Both the position numbers and the translations under genes were made by a program. Positions 44,048 to 53,317 of a stretch of 64,000 bases of DNA are shown here, piece after piece. The stretch is from Clostridiales bacterium (GTDB taxonomy: Bacteria; Bacillota; Clostridia; Lachnospirales; Lachnospiraceae). A model generated the notes under the pieces. That model was not told where the DNA came from and did no database searches. It was given only the letters and a program-made list of their open reading frames with translations. The stretch's first letter is position 1. The number at the start of each line of letters is the position of its first letter. The stretch covers positions 62,001 through 126,000 of the forward strand of contig DUNO01000001.1 of the NCBI GenBank assembly GCA_012839295.1, written 5' to 3'.

Positions 44048-45172
44048 TCATTCACCGCCAAAAAGGGCGCAAAGCTCCCGACGGTTCAAATTCTGGCCTA
44101 TGATACAAAGCATATCGCCGACGGCTGCACATTTTGTAATCTGAATATCTCCAGGGAGATATTGCAGATTGATATATCCGGTTGTGCTGCGAACGATACC
44201 TTTGGCGCGTAGAACCGTTCCTCCTGCATTTTGCTCCATAGCCGATACCCGTGCTTTCAAATCCTCTGTACTGAATATTTGCTTTGTCCTTATAGTAACA
44301 GTATCGAAAACATCTTCGGCCGAATGAGAATGTCCACAATTGTCATGATGAGAATGTCCACAATTGCCGTGATGAGTATGCTCGCAATTGTCATGATGTT
44401 TATGCTCGCAATTACTGTGGTGAGAATGGTCACAATTGTCATGGTGGGAATGGTCACAATCGCCATGGTGAGTATGCTCACAGCTGTTATGGTGAGTGTG
44501 CCCGTAATTGCCATTGGTGTATGTATCCTGCTTCCTATATCCTAAACTGCTCCCATGGCTGGGCTCTGTATGTAGATTGTAATTATATACTGGGTGGAAG
44601 AACTCTGCCATATTGATTTGATCCCAAGGTTTTGAAACAATGGCAGAGTGAGGGTTCAGACTTCTTATCAGCTTCTGGGCGGAGCTCACCTTGTCGGGGA
44701 AATGCCCGGTATGGCTGAGCAGGATAATATCGGCGTTTTTAATCTGATCTTCAAAGAAGTCACCGAAATTCTCCAGATACATCTTGCAGCGTTTCACGTC
44801 CGCCACCGTTATTTTTAACTTTACTTCAGCCAAAGCCTTGATGCGTGGGTCTGAACAAGATTTTACAATATCTGAAAGCTTGCCCACACCAGAGGGTTCA
44901 ATAATAATTTTATCCGGATGGAAACGGTCCAGAACCTCTTTGAGGGCTTTGACAAAATCACCCGAAAGGCTGCAGCAGATACACCCGGAATTTATCTCCT
45001 TTACTTCAACGCTGCCTGATTTAAGCAAGGCAGCATCCACACTTATTTCTCCAAAGTCGTTTTCAATGAGGATGACTTTTTCTTTAGCAAAAGCTTCTTT
45101 CAGCAGCTTTTGGATCAGCGTGGTTTTCCCCGCCCCCAAAAAGCCGGATATTACATATATTTCTGTTGTCAT
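44048..45172 (-). CDS. COG0523 (G3E) GTPase metallochaperone with His-Cys repeats
   Basis: 374 residues. Walker A GFLGAGKTT at 10-18, the metal site GCICC near residue 66, Walker B-like EPSGVG and the CobW C-terminal domain (VLRAKGIVRSTTGYINLQYL). Between the two domains, residues 224-284, are seven octapeptides of the form xHxHHxxC and a partial eighth, an obvious metal-binding tract. Such proteins deliver zinc to client enzymes at GTP cost when zinc is scarce. The gene follows the Fur-family gene and precedes the GTPase-permease fusion; all three look co-transcribed. Confidence 0.92.
   Translation of the reverse strand: MTTEIYVISGFLGAGKTTLIQKLLKEAFAKEKVILIENDFGEISVDAALLKSGSVEVKEINSGCICCSLSGDFVKALKEVLDRFHPDKIIIEPSGVGKLSDIVKSCSDPRIKALAEVKLKITVADVKRCKMYLENFGDFFEDQIKNADIILLSHTGHFPDKVSSAQKLIRSLNPHSAIVSKPWDQINMAEFFHPVYNYNLHTEPSHGSSLGYRKQDTYTNGNYGHTHHNSCEHTHHGDCDHSHHDNCDHSHHSNCEHKHHDNCEHTHHGNCGHSHHDNCGHSHSAEDVFDTVTIRTKQIFSTEDLKARVSAMEQNAGGTVLRAKGIVRSTTGYINLQYLPGDIQITKCAAVGDMLCIIGQNLNRRELCALFGGE
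44321..44503 (-). repeat. 24-bp tandem repeat coding for His-Cys octapeptides
   Basis: The tract is 61 codons: seven units of 8 residues and five residues of an eighth. Units read, for example, EHTHHGDC, DHSHHDNC, DHSHHSNC, EHKHHDNC. Copies differ mainly at silent and first-residue positions. It offers three His and one Cys per unit. Confidence 0.92.
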
Positions 45173-45215
45173 AGGATGCCTCCATTAATTCTGTTGACTT
45201 AAGCGATAATAACAA

Positions 45216-45638
45216 TCAGTGTGATTTACAGTCCTTGCAAAAACCGAAGATCTCCAGATTATGCCCCATTACATAAAAATCCTCGTCCTCCAGTTTCGGT
45301 ATGAATTTCTCCATCGGACAATTATCCATTGTTAGGATTTTGTGGCAATTTATGCATACAGCATAATGTTTATGCTTAAAACGGTTAAGCTCATATACTG
45401 CCATATCACTATTCATAATATTAGTTTTAAGCACAATGCCTTTTTTTAAAAAAAGCTCTAGGATACGGTAGACCGTAGACAGCCACGCTGTATCACCACT
45501 TTTTCCCATTTTGGAGCATATGTCCATTGCGCTTAAGGGTTTCTCAGCTTCTTCAAGAATTGAGAGTACACTTTCACGCTGTTTTGTTCTTTTGATTCCT
45601 GTTGGCCAGTTATTCTGTATCTCTGTCAATGTATTCAC
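45216..45638 (-). CDS. Fur-family regulator, probably the zinc repressor Zur
   Basis: 140 residues. The winged helix has LSAMDICSKMGKSGDTAWLSTV and YRILELFLKKGIV. The C-terminal half has HKHYAVCINCHKILTMDNCP and FCKDCK, the structural CxxC pairs of Zur-like proteins, with His residues of the sensing site. It heads a minus-strand unit with the zinc-type GTPase, the fusion permease and the TIGR03943 protein. Zn-bound dimers should repress that unit and the znu genes through the related operators at 45780 and 47433-47511. Confidence 0.88.
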   Translation of the reverse strand: MNTLTEIQNNWPTGIKRTKQRESVLSILEEAEKPLSAMDICSKMGKSGDTAWLSTVYRILELFLKKGIVLKTNIMNSDMAVYELNRFKHKHYAVCINCHKILTMDNCPMEKFIPKLEDEDFYVMGHNLEIFGFCKDCKSH

Positions 45639-45779
45639 CTCATCTGTTTTAGATAGTTTTTGCAGTTCTTCTTCTCATACGGAAATAAGGGCTTAAGCAT
45701 GAAACAATAACATTTTGTCTTTGGCTGTTCTTTCGCTTATCCCAGATAGCTTATTCTTAGTTTTTATTATATGACATGT

Positions 45780-45835
45780 AAATGCATATTATTCGCATCT
45801 TGTCTCATTATAGAATATCAATATTAAGAAGTCAA
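45780..45835 (-). promoter_or_regulatory. zur-type promoter with Zur-like operator
   Basis: On the minus strand TTGACT (45830-45835) and TATAAT (45807-45812) have a 17-base spacer. Just after the -10 comes the site AAATGCATATTATTCGCAT (45780-45798, plus-strand reading). It agrees closely with the reversed site at 47434-47452 in the znu intergenic region. Confidence 0.72.
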
Positions 45836-45899
45836 GAGCTTTGGAATGCTGTATAACCGTTTGTATGATTCATAACCGTTTGGAAATACTGCATAAACA

Positions 45900-46727
45900 T
45901 TACCTGCTTCGGATGCTGCGAAGGCTTGACAGCAGCTTTTTAGCGATCAGGACAATGATAAGGATGGCGACAGAAATAAGGGCAGTAAAGCCTCCCGGAG
46001 CAACATTGAGATAATAGGAAAGAAACAAACCCAGCAGGATGTCTATTACACTGAAAACGATGGAAAAGATTAAGGTAAGCTTAAAGCCTTTCCCAAGCTG
46101 CAGTGCCGTGGCCACGGGAAGGGCAATCATGGAACTAAGAACGAGTACGCCTACAATTCTTATGGATACGGATATGGCTGCGGACACAAGAATAGAAAAA
46201 ATATAGTTGATCAGCCTGACTCTTACACCTGCTATTTTAGCAGTCTCTTCATCGTAAGCGATATAAATCATCTGGTGGTATAAAAGAATAAGGGTCAATA
46301 CGGAGATCAGGCTGAGGATCAATACCATCACCATATCGAACCGGGTTACGGTCAGGATACTGCCGAACATGAAGGAATCGGCATTTGCATGAAGCTTCCC
46401 GGAGCTTATGATGGTAATTGCGGTGCCCACGCTTAGGGAAAGCACAATAGTAAGAATCAAATCAGTGTATTTTTTGAAATAGCCGCGAAGGAATTCAATC
46501 AGTGCACCGCAAATGGACGTAAAGAGAAAAGCGCCAAGTATGGGATTCTGATTTGTCATCAGTCCGATAGTAATTCCGGCCAGCGAAGCATGGGACAGTG
46601 TATCACCTATCATGGAATAGCGGCGGAGCACTAAAAATATGCCGATACAGGGGCATAGAATAGAAATGAAAATAGAGACAAAAATTGCATTTTGCATAAA
46701 GCCGTAACTAAGCATGGGTATTATCAA
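45900..46727 (-). CDS. znuB: Zinc ABC importer permease (ZnuB-like)
   Basis: 275 residues with about eight helices of the ABC-3 family; the cytoplasmic loop is FLVLRRYSMIGDTLSHASLAG and the later segment VGVLVLSSMIALPVATAL. It overlaps the ATPase gene by 20 bases, so the two are made together. The zinc assignment rests on the divergent lipoprotein gene with its His-rich loop and the shared Zur-like operators. Confidence 0.88.
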   Translation of the reverse strand: MIIPMLSYGFMQNAIFVSIFISILCPCIGIFLVLRRYSMIGDTLSHASLAGITIGLMTNQNPILGAFLFTSICGALIEFLRGYFKKYTDLILTIVLSLSVGTAITIISSGKLHANADSFMFGSILTVTRFDMVMVLILSLISVLTLILLYHQMIYIAYDEETAKIAGVRVRLINYIFSILVSAAISVSIRIVGVLVLSSMIALPVATALQLGKGFKLTLIFSIVFSVIDILLGLFLSYYLNVAPGGFTALISVAILIIVLIAKKLLSSLRSIRSR

Positions 46728-47388
46728 CCTTTCCTTTCATGTTCAAGAATTCATCGGCATACTGCCTGGGAGTACACAGGTGTCCCTGTCCGTCCGTCAA
46801 ATGATAAATTAATGTTGAATTTGAGATGGCGGCATCCAGGTTGTGCTCAACAGAAACAATGGTGATACCGTTTTCTTTGTTTATTTTCTTTAAGAAACCA
46901 TAAATTTCTTTTTGGCTTCTTATATCCACTCCTGTTGAGGGCTCATCCAGAATTAACAAATCGGGGTTTCCCATCAAAGCCCTCGCAATCAATATTTTCT
47001 GGCTTTGTCCGCCGGACAGGTTGCCCATCAGCGCACCTGTAAAGTCAGACATTCCAACCTGCCCAAGCTTTTCCATAAGCATATTTTTATCTTTGAGCTT
47101 CAATAGTCTTCGGTAAGAGTTCAGCATTTCATAGACCGTAATGGGAAAATTAGAGTTGGAGAAGTCATTTTTTTGCGGAACATATCCGATTCTTTGCACC
47201 TGAGTTATGATGTTTCCCCTTGTGGGCTTTATGAATTTTAATATTAACCGCATAAGTGTGCTTTTTCCGCTGCCATTTTCGCCTACGACCGATATATACT
47301 CGCCGCCGCCTATTTCCAGATTGATGCCGTTAAGTACATAGGGCGGTGAGCCTGTGTAGGAAAAATATAAATTTTCTGCTTTAATCAT
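46708..47388 (-). CDS. znuC: Zinc ABC importer ATP-binding protein (ZnuC-like)
   Basis: 226 residues. Walker A GENGSGKST, Q-loop in GYVPQKNDFSNSNFP, signature LSGGQSQKILIARA, Walker B LLILDEPSTGVD and switch His in VSVEHNLD. This is the short ATPase of the metal chelate importer group. The gene starts 147 bases from the divergent znuA and is led by AAAGGATG. It powers import of zinc through the ZnuB-like permease. Confidence 0.9.
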   Translation of the reverse strand: MIKAENLYFSYTGSPPYVLNGINLEIGGGEYISVVGENGSGKSTLMRLILKFIKPTRGNIITQVQRIGYVPQKNDFSNSNFPITVYEMLNSYRRLLKLKDKNMLMEKLGQVGMSDFTGALMGNLSGGQSQKILIARALMGNPDLLILDEPSTGVDIRSQKEIYGFLKKINKENGITIVSVEHNLDAAISNSTLIYHLTDGQGHLCTPRQYADEFLNMKGKVDNTHA

Positions 47389-47432
47389 TTAAGGGTAACA
47401 TCCTTTCTAAAAACAAATCATAAATTGAGGCA

Positions 47433-47511
47433 ATTGCAAATGATATGCATTTTCACTTGACAAAAAGATTTTTACAAATTATTATATTAATGCAAATAGG
47501 AAACATTTGCA
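47433..47511. promoter_or_regulatory. Divergent znu promoter region with two Zur-like operators
   Basis: Operator A at 47434-47452 reads TTGCAAATGATATGCATTT. Operator B at 47491-47511 is the perfect dyad TGCAAAT-N7-ATTTGCA. The znuA promoter between them has TTGACA (47457-47462) and TATTAT (47480-47485) 17 bases apart, so operator B covers its transcript start. Operator A is close to the znuC side. Both share the core TGCAAAT with the site at the zur gene. Confidence 0.75.
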
Positions 47512-47535
47512 AGTAGAAATTGGGAGGTTGAAGAA

Positions 47536-48546
47536 ATGATGAAGAAATGGATCACAATACTATTATGCCTGATGGTTGCGGTAAGCTTATCAGCCTGCAG
47601 TAATAAAAATCAGGAGACTAAGACGGATGAAAGCAGTACACCGGGTAATAGTACGGATCAGACAAGCGGGCCGGAAGAAAGTCCGGTTAAGGTTTCCGTA
47701 ACCTTTGATGCGATGAAGGAATTTGTTGCGGCGGTCGGAAAGGATAAAGTAGAAATATCGACAATCATACCTGACGGAATGGAAGCTCATGATTTTGAGC
47801 CGAAAGCCCAGGATCTTGCGGCTCTCAGCACAGCCAGAATTTTTGTATACAGCGGTCTGGGTATGGAAGCCTGGGCAGAGGAGGCCATAGAGGCTGCCGG
47901 TAATGCGGAGCTGATTATCGTGGAGGCCTCTAAAGGGGCAGATATTATTGAAAGGAAGGAAACTGAGGAAAGCGGGGAGCATGAGGAAGAGCATGAAGGA
48001 GATGAAGAGCATGAGGAAGGCGAAGCGCATGGGCATGGAAAATATGATCCTCACATCTGGCTTGGCCTAAAGAGTGCACAGGTTGAAGTAGAAAACATCA
48101 AGAATGCGCTTGTACAGGCTGATCCATCCAATAAGGACTATTATGAAGCAAACTGCAGTGGTTTTGTTTCACAGCTGGAGAGCCTTTATAATGAATATAA
48201 TGAGAAATTCCAGTCCGTAGAGAGAAAGAACTTTGTAACGGGACATGCCGCTTTTGGATATCTTTGCAGGGATTTTGGCCTGGAGCAAAACAGCGTAAAG
48301 GATATCTTTGCAGAAGGCGAGCCAAGTGCACAGCAATTAGCTGAGCTGGTAGAATACTGTAAGGAAAATAAAGTAACTACAATTTTTGCTGAGGAAATGG
48401 CAAGTCCGGAGGTTTCCCAGACCTTGGCCAATGAAGTTGGTGCAAAGGTAGAAACAATCTACACGATAGAAAGCAGTGAGGATGGTATGACCTATCTGGA
48501 AAGGATGACAGACAATCTGTCAAAGATCTATGATAGTTTAAAATAA
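47536..48546 (+). CDS. znuA: Zinc-binding lipoprotein of the ABC importer (ZnuA-like)
   Basis: 336 residues. The signal peptide ends in LSLSAC (lipobox Cys about 21). Ligands typical of zinc cluster A-I proteins are seen: His in EAHDFEPKAQD, His in KYDPHIWLG, His in VTGHAAFGYL and Glu/Asp near the C-terminus. Between the first two lies an acidic, His-rich loop (EHEEEHEGDEEHEEGEAHGH), the mark of zinc rather than manganese binders. It is transcribed alone, divergent from znuCB. GGGAGG precedes the ATG. Confidence 0.93.
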   Translation: MMKKWITILLCLMVAVSLSACSNKNQETKTDESSTPGNSTDQTSGPEESPVKVSVTFDAMKEFVAAVGKDKVEISTIIPDGMEAHDFEPKAQDLAALSTARIFVYSGLGMEAWAEEAIEAAGNAELIIVEASKGADIIERKETEESGEHEEEHEGDEEHEEGEAHGHGKYDPHIWLGLKSAQVEVENIKNALVQADPSNKDYYEANCSGFVSQLESLYNEYNEKFQSVERKNFVTGHAAFGYLCRDFGLEQNSVKDIFAEGEPSAQQLAELVEYCKENKVTTIFAEEMASPEVSQTLANEVGAKVETIYTIESSEDGMTYLERMTDNLSKIYDSLK

Positions 48547-48554
48547 ATAGTTCG

Positions 48555-48616
48555 GAAAAAGGGTAAGCCCAACTGAAATTAGCTTTATTTTTCTGTAATG
48601 GCTTACCCCTTTTCTA
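48555..48616. terminator. Bidirectional terminator
   Basis: GAAAAAGGGTAAGCC and GGCTTACCCCTTTTC are the arms around a loop of about 30 bases, with T/A runs on either side. It lies between znuA and the converging rsmH. Confidence 0.75.
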
Positions 48617-49666
48617 TTAAGCTTTTATAGCCCAACGTAACTTTGCACACCGGGCACGGCTATTGGAATTACATTCGGCGGCCGATGGCCGGATCGCTTC
48701 CGGAGCTATTTCCCTATAGATACCTTCACGATAGAAGCGTTGGAAGGATTTCTTGACGAGGCGGTCTTCGCCAGAATGAAAAGTGAGGATAGCGACACGC
48801 CCTCCCTCAGCCATGGCCGCAGGAAGCTTTTCTAAAAATTCGTATAGCGCTTCAAATTCATTATTGACATCAATTCGCAACGCCTGAAAGCATCTTTGGC
48901 AGGATTTTTTAACTTCATCGTTCCTGTCTTTTTCCGCAAGGAATTTCAAGGCATCTTTAATAATTTGCTGGAGCTGGGTTGTCGTTGCTATATCAGCTCC
49001 TTTTTTTATTGCGGAAATAATGGCGCGGGCGATTTCTGTGGAATAAGGCTCGTCCGCGTTTTCCAGCAGCATACCGCGTAATTCATCCTGGGAAATGGTT
49101 TTGAGACGATCCGCAGCAGAGATCCCTTTCGATGGATTTAGCCGTAAGTCTAATGGCCCCTCTGTCTTAAAAGAAAAGCCTCTTTCAGGATTATCTATTT
49201 GCATGGAAGAGACACCTAAATCTGCCAATATAAAATCCAAGGGTCCCGATTCGGAAGTGATTTGGTCTATATTGGAGAAGTTTGTTTGCCTGACTGTTAA
49301 AATATCCGGGCCATAGCCTAAGCGCTCTAAACGCTCCTTTGTACGCGGTAATTCGATAGGGTCTACATCAGTAGCATACAAATGCCCCTTTGAATCTAAG
49401 CATTTCAGCATCTCTAAAGTATGTCCGCCATAACCCAGGGTTGCATCTAATCCGGTCTGCCCGGGGGTGATTTGTAAAAATTCTAATATTTCTTTAACGC
49501 AAATGGAACGATGCATGCCGGCAGGAGTATTGCCCTTTTGAATAACCTTTGCCACAGCATCGGCATATAACTCTGGTTGCAGTTCCTTATATTTATCTTT
49601 AAAAGCTTTCGGGTGAGTCCCTTTATACCTGGGACGGCGCTGATGTTTTTGCTCTTGATTATCCAT
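48617..49666 (-). CDS. rsmH: 16S rRNA (cytosine-1402-N4)-methyltransferase RsmH
   Basis: About 349 residues from the ATG at 49666; the frame reaches 49687 but AGGTGG then fits the ATG better. The SAM-binding motif is GLDATLGYGGHTLEML, followed by DPIELPRTKERL, FILADLGVSSMQID and the late FHSGEDRLVKKSF. It methylates C1402 in the decoding centre of 16S rRNA. The gene stands alone rather than in the mra/dcw division cluster, and has a basic N-terminal extension of about 45 residues, as in the second RsmH paralogue of many clostridia. Confidence 0.92.
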   Translation of the reverse strand: MDNQEQKHQRRPRYKGTHPKAFKDKYKELQPELYADAVAKVIQKGNTPAGMHRSICVKEILEFLQITPGQTGLDATLGYGGHTLEMLKCLDSKGHLYATDVDPIELPRTKERLERLGYGPDILTVRQTNFSNIDQITSESGPLDFILADLGVSSMQIDNPERGFSFKTEGPLDLRLNPSKGISAADRLKTISQDELRGMLLENADEPYSTEIARAIISAIKKGADIATTTQLQQIIKDALKFLAEKDRNDEVKKSCQRCFQALRIDVNNEFEALYEFLEKLPAAMAEGGRVAILTFHSGEDRLVKKSFQRFYREGIYREIAPEAIRPSAAECNSNSRARCAKLRWAIKA

Positions 49667-49958
49667 TCTTTCTTCCACCTTTACCAATATCTTTATTATA
49701 TATGATTCAAAGCGTCTGTGGAGCTGACGGTTTTGAATATGCCTACAGCTTACATGATATCAAATGCATGACATAATAGCAAACGCATAATAAAAGAACC
49801 TGTAAGAAAAACCAAGCCCATAGCGGGTGGAGTTGATGAAATAGTTTTTATTGCATTGGAGGGTATCCTCATGTAGAATAGGTTAGTACGTGATCTATCA
49901 AAAATTAAGTGATCCCTTTTGTTATGATACAGTTTTGGATTGAATGAGAGGCTTTGAC
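49667..49958. other. Intergenic region with divergent promoters
   Basis: About 290 bases between rsmH and the helicase gene. Nothing beyond ordinary promoter-like AT-rich sequence is evident. Confidence 0.5.
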
Positions 49959-51401
49959 ATGGATATTAGAAGTTTTCGTGAATTTATCATCAGTGAGGAT
50001 ATTGTAAAGGCGCTTAATGGTCTGGAGTATGATGTACCTACGGAGGTTCAGGCCCGGGTCATTCCATCCGCATTAGAAAAAAATGATCTTATGGTCAAAG
50101 CGCAGACGGGCAGCGGCAAGACTGCAGCCTATGCAATTCCCATATGTGAATTAATTGAATGGCTTGAAAATAAACCGCAAGCCCTTATCTTAACCCCCAC
50201 AAGGGAACTTGCTGTTCAGGTAAAAGAGGATTTTATCAACATAGGTAGATTTAAGCGAATAAAAGCGGCAGCAATCTATGGGAGACACCAGTTTTCCCTT
50301 GAGAAAGCAGAGCTGAAGCAGAAAACACATGTAGTTGTCGGTACACCGGGGCGCGTCATGGACCATATAGAGAAAGGCACCTTAGCCCTGAATAAGATTA
50401 CCTGCTTAGTAATTGATGAAGCCGATAGAATGCTGGACATGGGATTTACCCGCCAGGTAGAAGCAATTATAAAAGAGCTGCCCAAGGAACGGATGACAAT
50501 GTTGTTCTCTGCTACCATGTCTGATGAAGTAAAAAGTATATCATCAAATTATATGAGGAACCCTATCTGTATAGATGTCAGCGAGGCCAGTATCATGACG
50601 GCCGATATCGAGCATTTTCTTTACACTACGGATGAAGAGGATAAATTTGTATTGCTTACCGATGTTATGATTGTTGAAAAACCGGATAGCTGTATCATCT
50701 TTTGCAGTACAAAGGACCGGGTGGATATGGTATATGACCGCCTGGTGGCGTTAGGCTATCCCTGTAATAAAATGCATGGAGGCATGGAGCAGAGAGACCG
50801 GCTATCTGCAATGCTGCGTTTTAAAAGGGGAGAGTACCGCTATTTAATAGCCACAGATGTAGCAGCGAGGGGGATAGATATTGAGAATATTTCCCTGGTG
50901 ATTAACTATGATATTCCCCTGGATGAGGAAAACTATGTCCATCGTACGGGAAGAACAGGGCGCGCAGGGCAAAAAGGGAAAGCCATCTCCTTTGTGGTTC
51001 CCACACAAACCAGATATTTGCATGACATCGAAGGGCTGATCGGGTTTAAAATTCAGGAAATAACGAGGCCGGTCAAAGAGGAAGTCTCCATTCAGAAACT
51101 TTCCTTTAACGAAAAAATGAATAGGGCTCCTCAGATAAAAAAAATGAAAAGTGATCAATTAAACAAGGAGATAATGAAATTACGTTTCACCGGAGGAAAG
51201 AAAAAGAACCTCAGAGCGACCAATTTTGTCGGAGTCATATCCAATCTGGAGGGTGTCAAGGCGGAGGACATCGGAATAATAACCATACAGGATACCCTTA
51301 CCTATATAGAAATACTAAACGGTAAAGGCCCCTTGGTATTGGAGGCAATGAAAAATACAATGATTTGCGGCAAGCTATTAAAAGTAACAAAGGCAGAATA
51401 A
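49959..51401 (+). CDS. dbpA: DEAD-box RNA helicase, DbpA type
   Basis: About 480 residues from the ATG at 49959 (AGAGG seven to nine bases ahead). Motif [13 protein letters not shown], Ia [37 protein letters not shown] and [12 protein letters not shown]. The C-terminal about 75 residues ([20 protein letters not shown]...[14 protein letters not shown]) form the DbpA RNA-binding domain that in relatives recognises hairpin 92 of 23S rRNA. A role in large-subunit assembly is likely. A second helicase gene follows after 25 bases. Confidence 0.9.
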   Translation: MDIRSFREFIISEDIVKALNGLEYDVPTEVQARVIPSALEKNDLMVKAQTGSGKTAAYAIPICELIEWLENKPQALILTPTRELAVQVKEDFINIGRFKRIKAAAIYGRHQFSLEKAELKQKTHVVVGTPGRVMDHIEKGTLALNKITCLVIDEADRMLDMGFTRQVEAIIKELPKERMTMLFSATMSDEVKSISSNYMRNPICIDVSEASIMTADIEHFLYTTDEEDKFVLLTDVMIVEKPDSCIIFCSTKDRVDMVYDRLVALGYPCNKMHGGMEQRDRLSAMLRFKRGEYRYLIATDVAARGIDIENISLVINYDIPLDEENYVHRTGRTGRAGQKGKAISFVVPTQTRYLHDIEGLIGFKIQEITRPVKEEVSIQKLSFNEKMNRAPQIKKMKSDQLNKEIMKLRFTGGKKKNLRATNFVGVISNLEGVKAEDIGIITIQDTLTYIEILNGKGPLVLEAMKNTMICGKLLKVTKAE

Positions 51402-51426
51402 AAAATATAATAAACAAGGAGCAAAT

Positions 51427-52890
51427 ATGCAATTTAAAGATTTAAAGGTTATGCCTGCTATCTTAAAGGCTTTAGAGCAGGAAAATTATACAGTTCCTAC
51501 ACCGATACAGGAAAAGGCAATTCCCAGTATTTTAAGCGGTAGGGATTTGCTGGGATGCGCCCAGACCGGAACCGGAAAGACAGCTGCATTTGCAATACCA
51601 ACGCTGCAGCTGCTCAGTGAGGAGAAAGCCCCTAACACTGCAGAACGAAAAATACGGGCCCTAATTGTAACACCAACCAGGGAACTCGCACTTCAGATTT
51701 ACGAAAGCTTTTGTACCTATGGTAAATATACAAAATTAAGATCCTGTGTAATCTTTGGCGGAGTATCACAAAAACCCCAGGAGGAGAAATTACAGCAAGG
51801 TGTGGATATACTCGTAGCGACACCCGGTAGATTGAATGATTTAATCAATCAGAAACGGATTGACTTAAAATATATAAAAATATTTATATTAGATGAAGCT
51901 GACCGTATGCTGGATATGGGATTTATTAACGATATCAGAAAGCTTATTGCTAAGATACCGGTCGATAAACAAACCCTGCTTTTTTCAGCTACCATGCCAG
52001 CTGACATCGCAAAGCTGTCAAATGATATGCTCAAAAATCCTGCAAAAATAGAAATAACACCGGTATCTTCCACCGTGGATACCATAGAGCAGTATATATA
52101 CTATGTGGATAAAAATAATAAGAAGGATTTATTGGTACACATACTAAAAGATAAAACTATAGTATCAGCCCTGGTATTTACCCGTACCAAGCATGGAGCT
52201 GACCGGATTGTCCGGCAATTATCAAAGGATAATGTGACGGCCCAAGCAATCCATGGTGATAAATCCCAGGGAGCGCGCCAAAATGCATTAAATAATTTTA
52301 AAAACAAAAAGCTGCGTATATTAATCGCAACAGATATCGCCGCAAGGGGAATTGACATCGATGAATTATCGCATGTAATTAACTATGATCTGCCAAATGT
52401 ACCTGAGACTTATGTACATCGTATTGGACGGACCGGCCGGGCAGGTCTTGGAGGTGTAGCAATTTCCTTCTGTGATTTTGACGAGAAGGAGCAGCTTGCG
52501 GACATAGAAAAACTGATCGGAAAACGGTTAAAGGAGGTTAAAGACCATCCTTATCCTTTAATAAACAATTTTCCGGCGCCCAAAGCTACGCAACCAAAGA
52601 AAGGGGAAGCACGGCCTGCAGCGTCAAAACATGACCTGGCTCATAAAGCCTTAAACAAATTCGCCCCATCTCCAAAGAAGGACACGTTGCAAACGAATTC
52701 CAGGCAGACGGCTAAACAAACTGCTTCTAAACAAACAGAAACCGCCCCAAATAAAAAGTATCGAATGACTGCAGATGGTAATCTGAAGGAGAAGAAGCCC
52801 TTCGGGAAATTTGCAAGGAGGGGTAAAAAAGAAACAGATTATTCTAAAAAGAAGACTGTTACCGAACCCAAGAGAAAAGAGGGCCTGTAA
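51427..52890 (+). CDS. DEAD-box RNA helicase, RhlE/CshA-like
   Basis: 487 residues. Q motif TPIQEKAIP, motif I AQTGTGKTAAFA, Ia [58 protein letters not shown]. The last roughly 110 residues are a low-complexity, Lys-rich tail (KKPFGKFARRGKKETDYSKK) that can hold RNA non-specifically. Such helicases help RNA folding, ribosome assembly or decay, often in the cold. AAGGAG precedes the ATG, and the gene probably shares a transcript with dbpA. Confidence 0.92.
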   Translation: MQFKDLKVMPAILKALEQENYTVPTPIQEKAIPSILSGRDLLGCAQTGTGKTAAFAIPTLQLLSEEKAPNTAERKIRALIVTPTRELALQIYESFCTYGKYTKLRSCVIFGGVSQKPQEEKLQQGVDILVATPGRLNDLINQKRIDLKYIKIFILDEADRMLDMGFINDIRKLIAKIPVDKQTLLFSATMPADIAKLSNDMLKNPAKIEITPVSSTVDTIEQYIYYVDKNNKKDLLVHILKDKTIVSALVFTRTKHGADRIVRQLSKDNVTAQAIHGDKSQGARQNALNNFKNKKLRILIATDIAARGIDIDELSHVINYDLPNVPETYVHRIGRTGRAGLGGVAISFCDFDEKEQLADIEKLIGKRLKEVKDHPYPLINNFPAPKATQPKKGEARPAASKHDLAHKALNKFAPSPKKDTLQTNSRQTAKQTASKQTETAPNKKYRMTADGNLKEKKPFGKFARRGKKETDYSKKKTVTEPKRKEGL

Positions 52891-52943
52891 AAAATAAGCG
52901 CGAAAACCGTACATTAACCTTTACCATATAAGGAGGAAACGAT

Positions 52944-53222
52944 ATGACAAGATATATCGCGGTAGCAACATTGTTTTTACTTGTAATACTCGTTTTATCA
53001 CGGGCTTTCCAGTTAAAAAAGATGGGGATAAAAGCTATCCGGTTTGGCGAGATGGATAAAAAGGATTTTTTGATTCCTCCCCCGAATTGGATCATACTGA
53101 TTTATATTTTTACCGGTACATGGCTTGTCAACCGGCAAATCCTACTTGAGGAGCAATCGCTAAAAAAGATATATGGTGAAAAATATATGGAATACTGTAA
53201 CAAAGTCAGACGGTTCCTATAA
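52944..53222 (+). pseudogene. Isoprenylcysteine methyltransferase-like protein with internal deletion
   Basis: 92 residues with GGAGGAAACGAT before the ATG. The first about 46 residues (MTRYIAVATLFLLVILVLSR ... KKDFLIPP) look like the start of an ICMT/PEMT-type membrane methyltransferase, with its first helix. The last about 45 (PNWIILIYIFTGTWLVNRQI, LLEEQSLKKIYGEKYMEYCN) look like the end of the same family. The central part, which holds the SAM-binding helices and the (H/S)RNPxY motif, is missing, and the join is in frame. An in-frame deletion is the simplest reading; the product is unlikely to be an active enzyme. Confidence 0.6.
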
Positions 53223-53317
53223 TGCTATTAGCATAGTAGTTCCTTAATGGAAGATAGTGAGGTGAGCAGCTGGTCCTTCCCCACTACAGCCCTCTGCAAT
53301 GAAACGCCTTGTATTAA

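Noticed and set aside
44326-44503. CRISPR-like regular repeat
   Set aside because: The 24-bp units are contiguous and in frame with a protein repeat; there are no spacers.
44231-44545. Plus-strand ORF rich in Met, Val and Ile opposite the GTPase gene
   Set aside because: It is the antisense shadow of the His-Cys repeat; CAT/GTG codon complements produce the hydrophobic pattern. It has no ribosome binding site.
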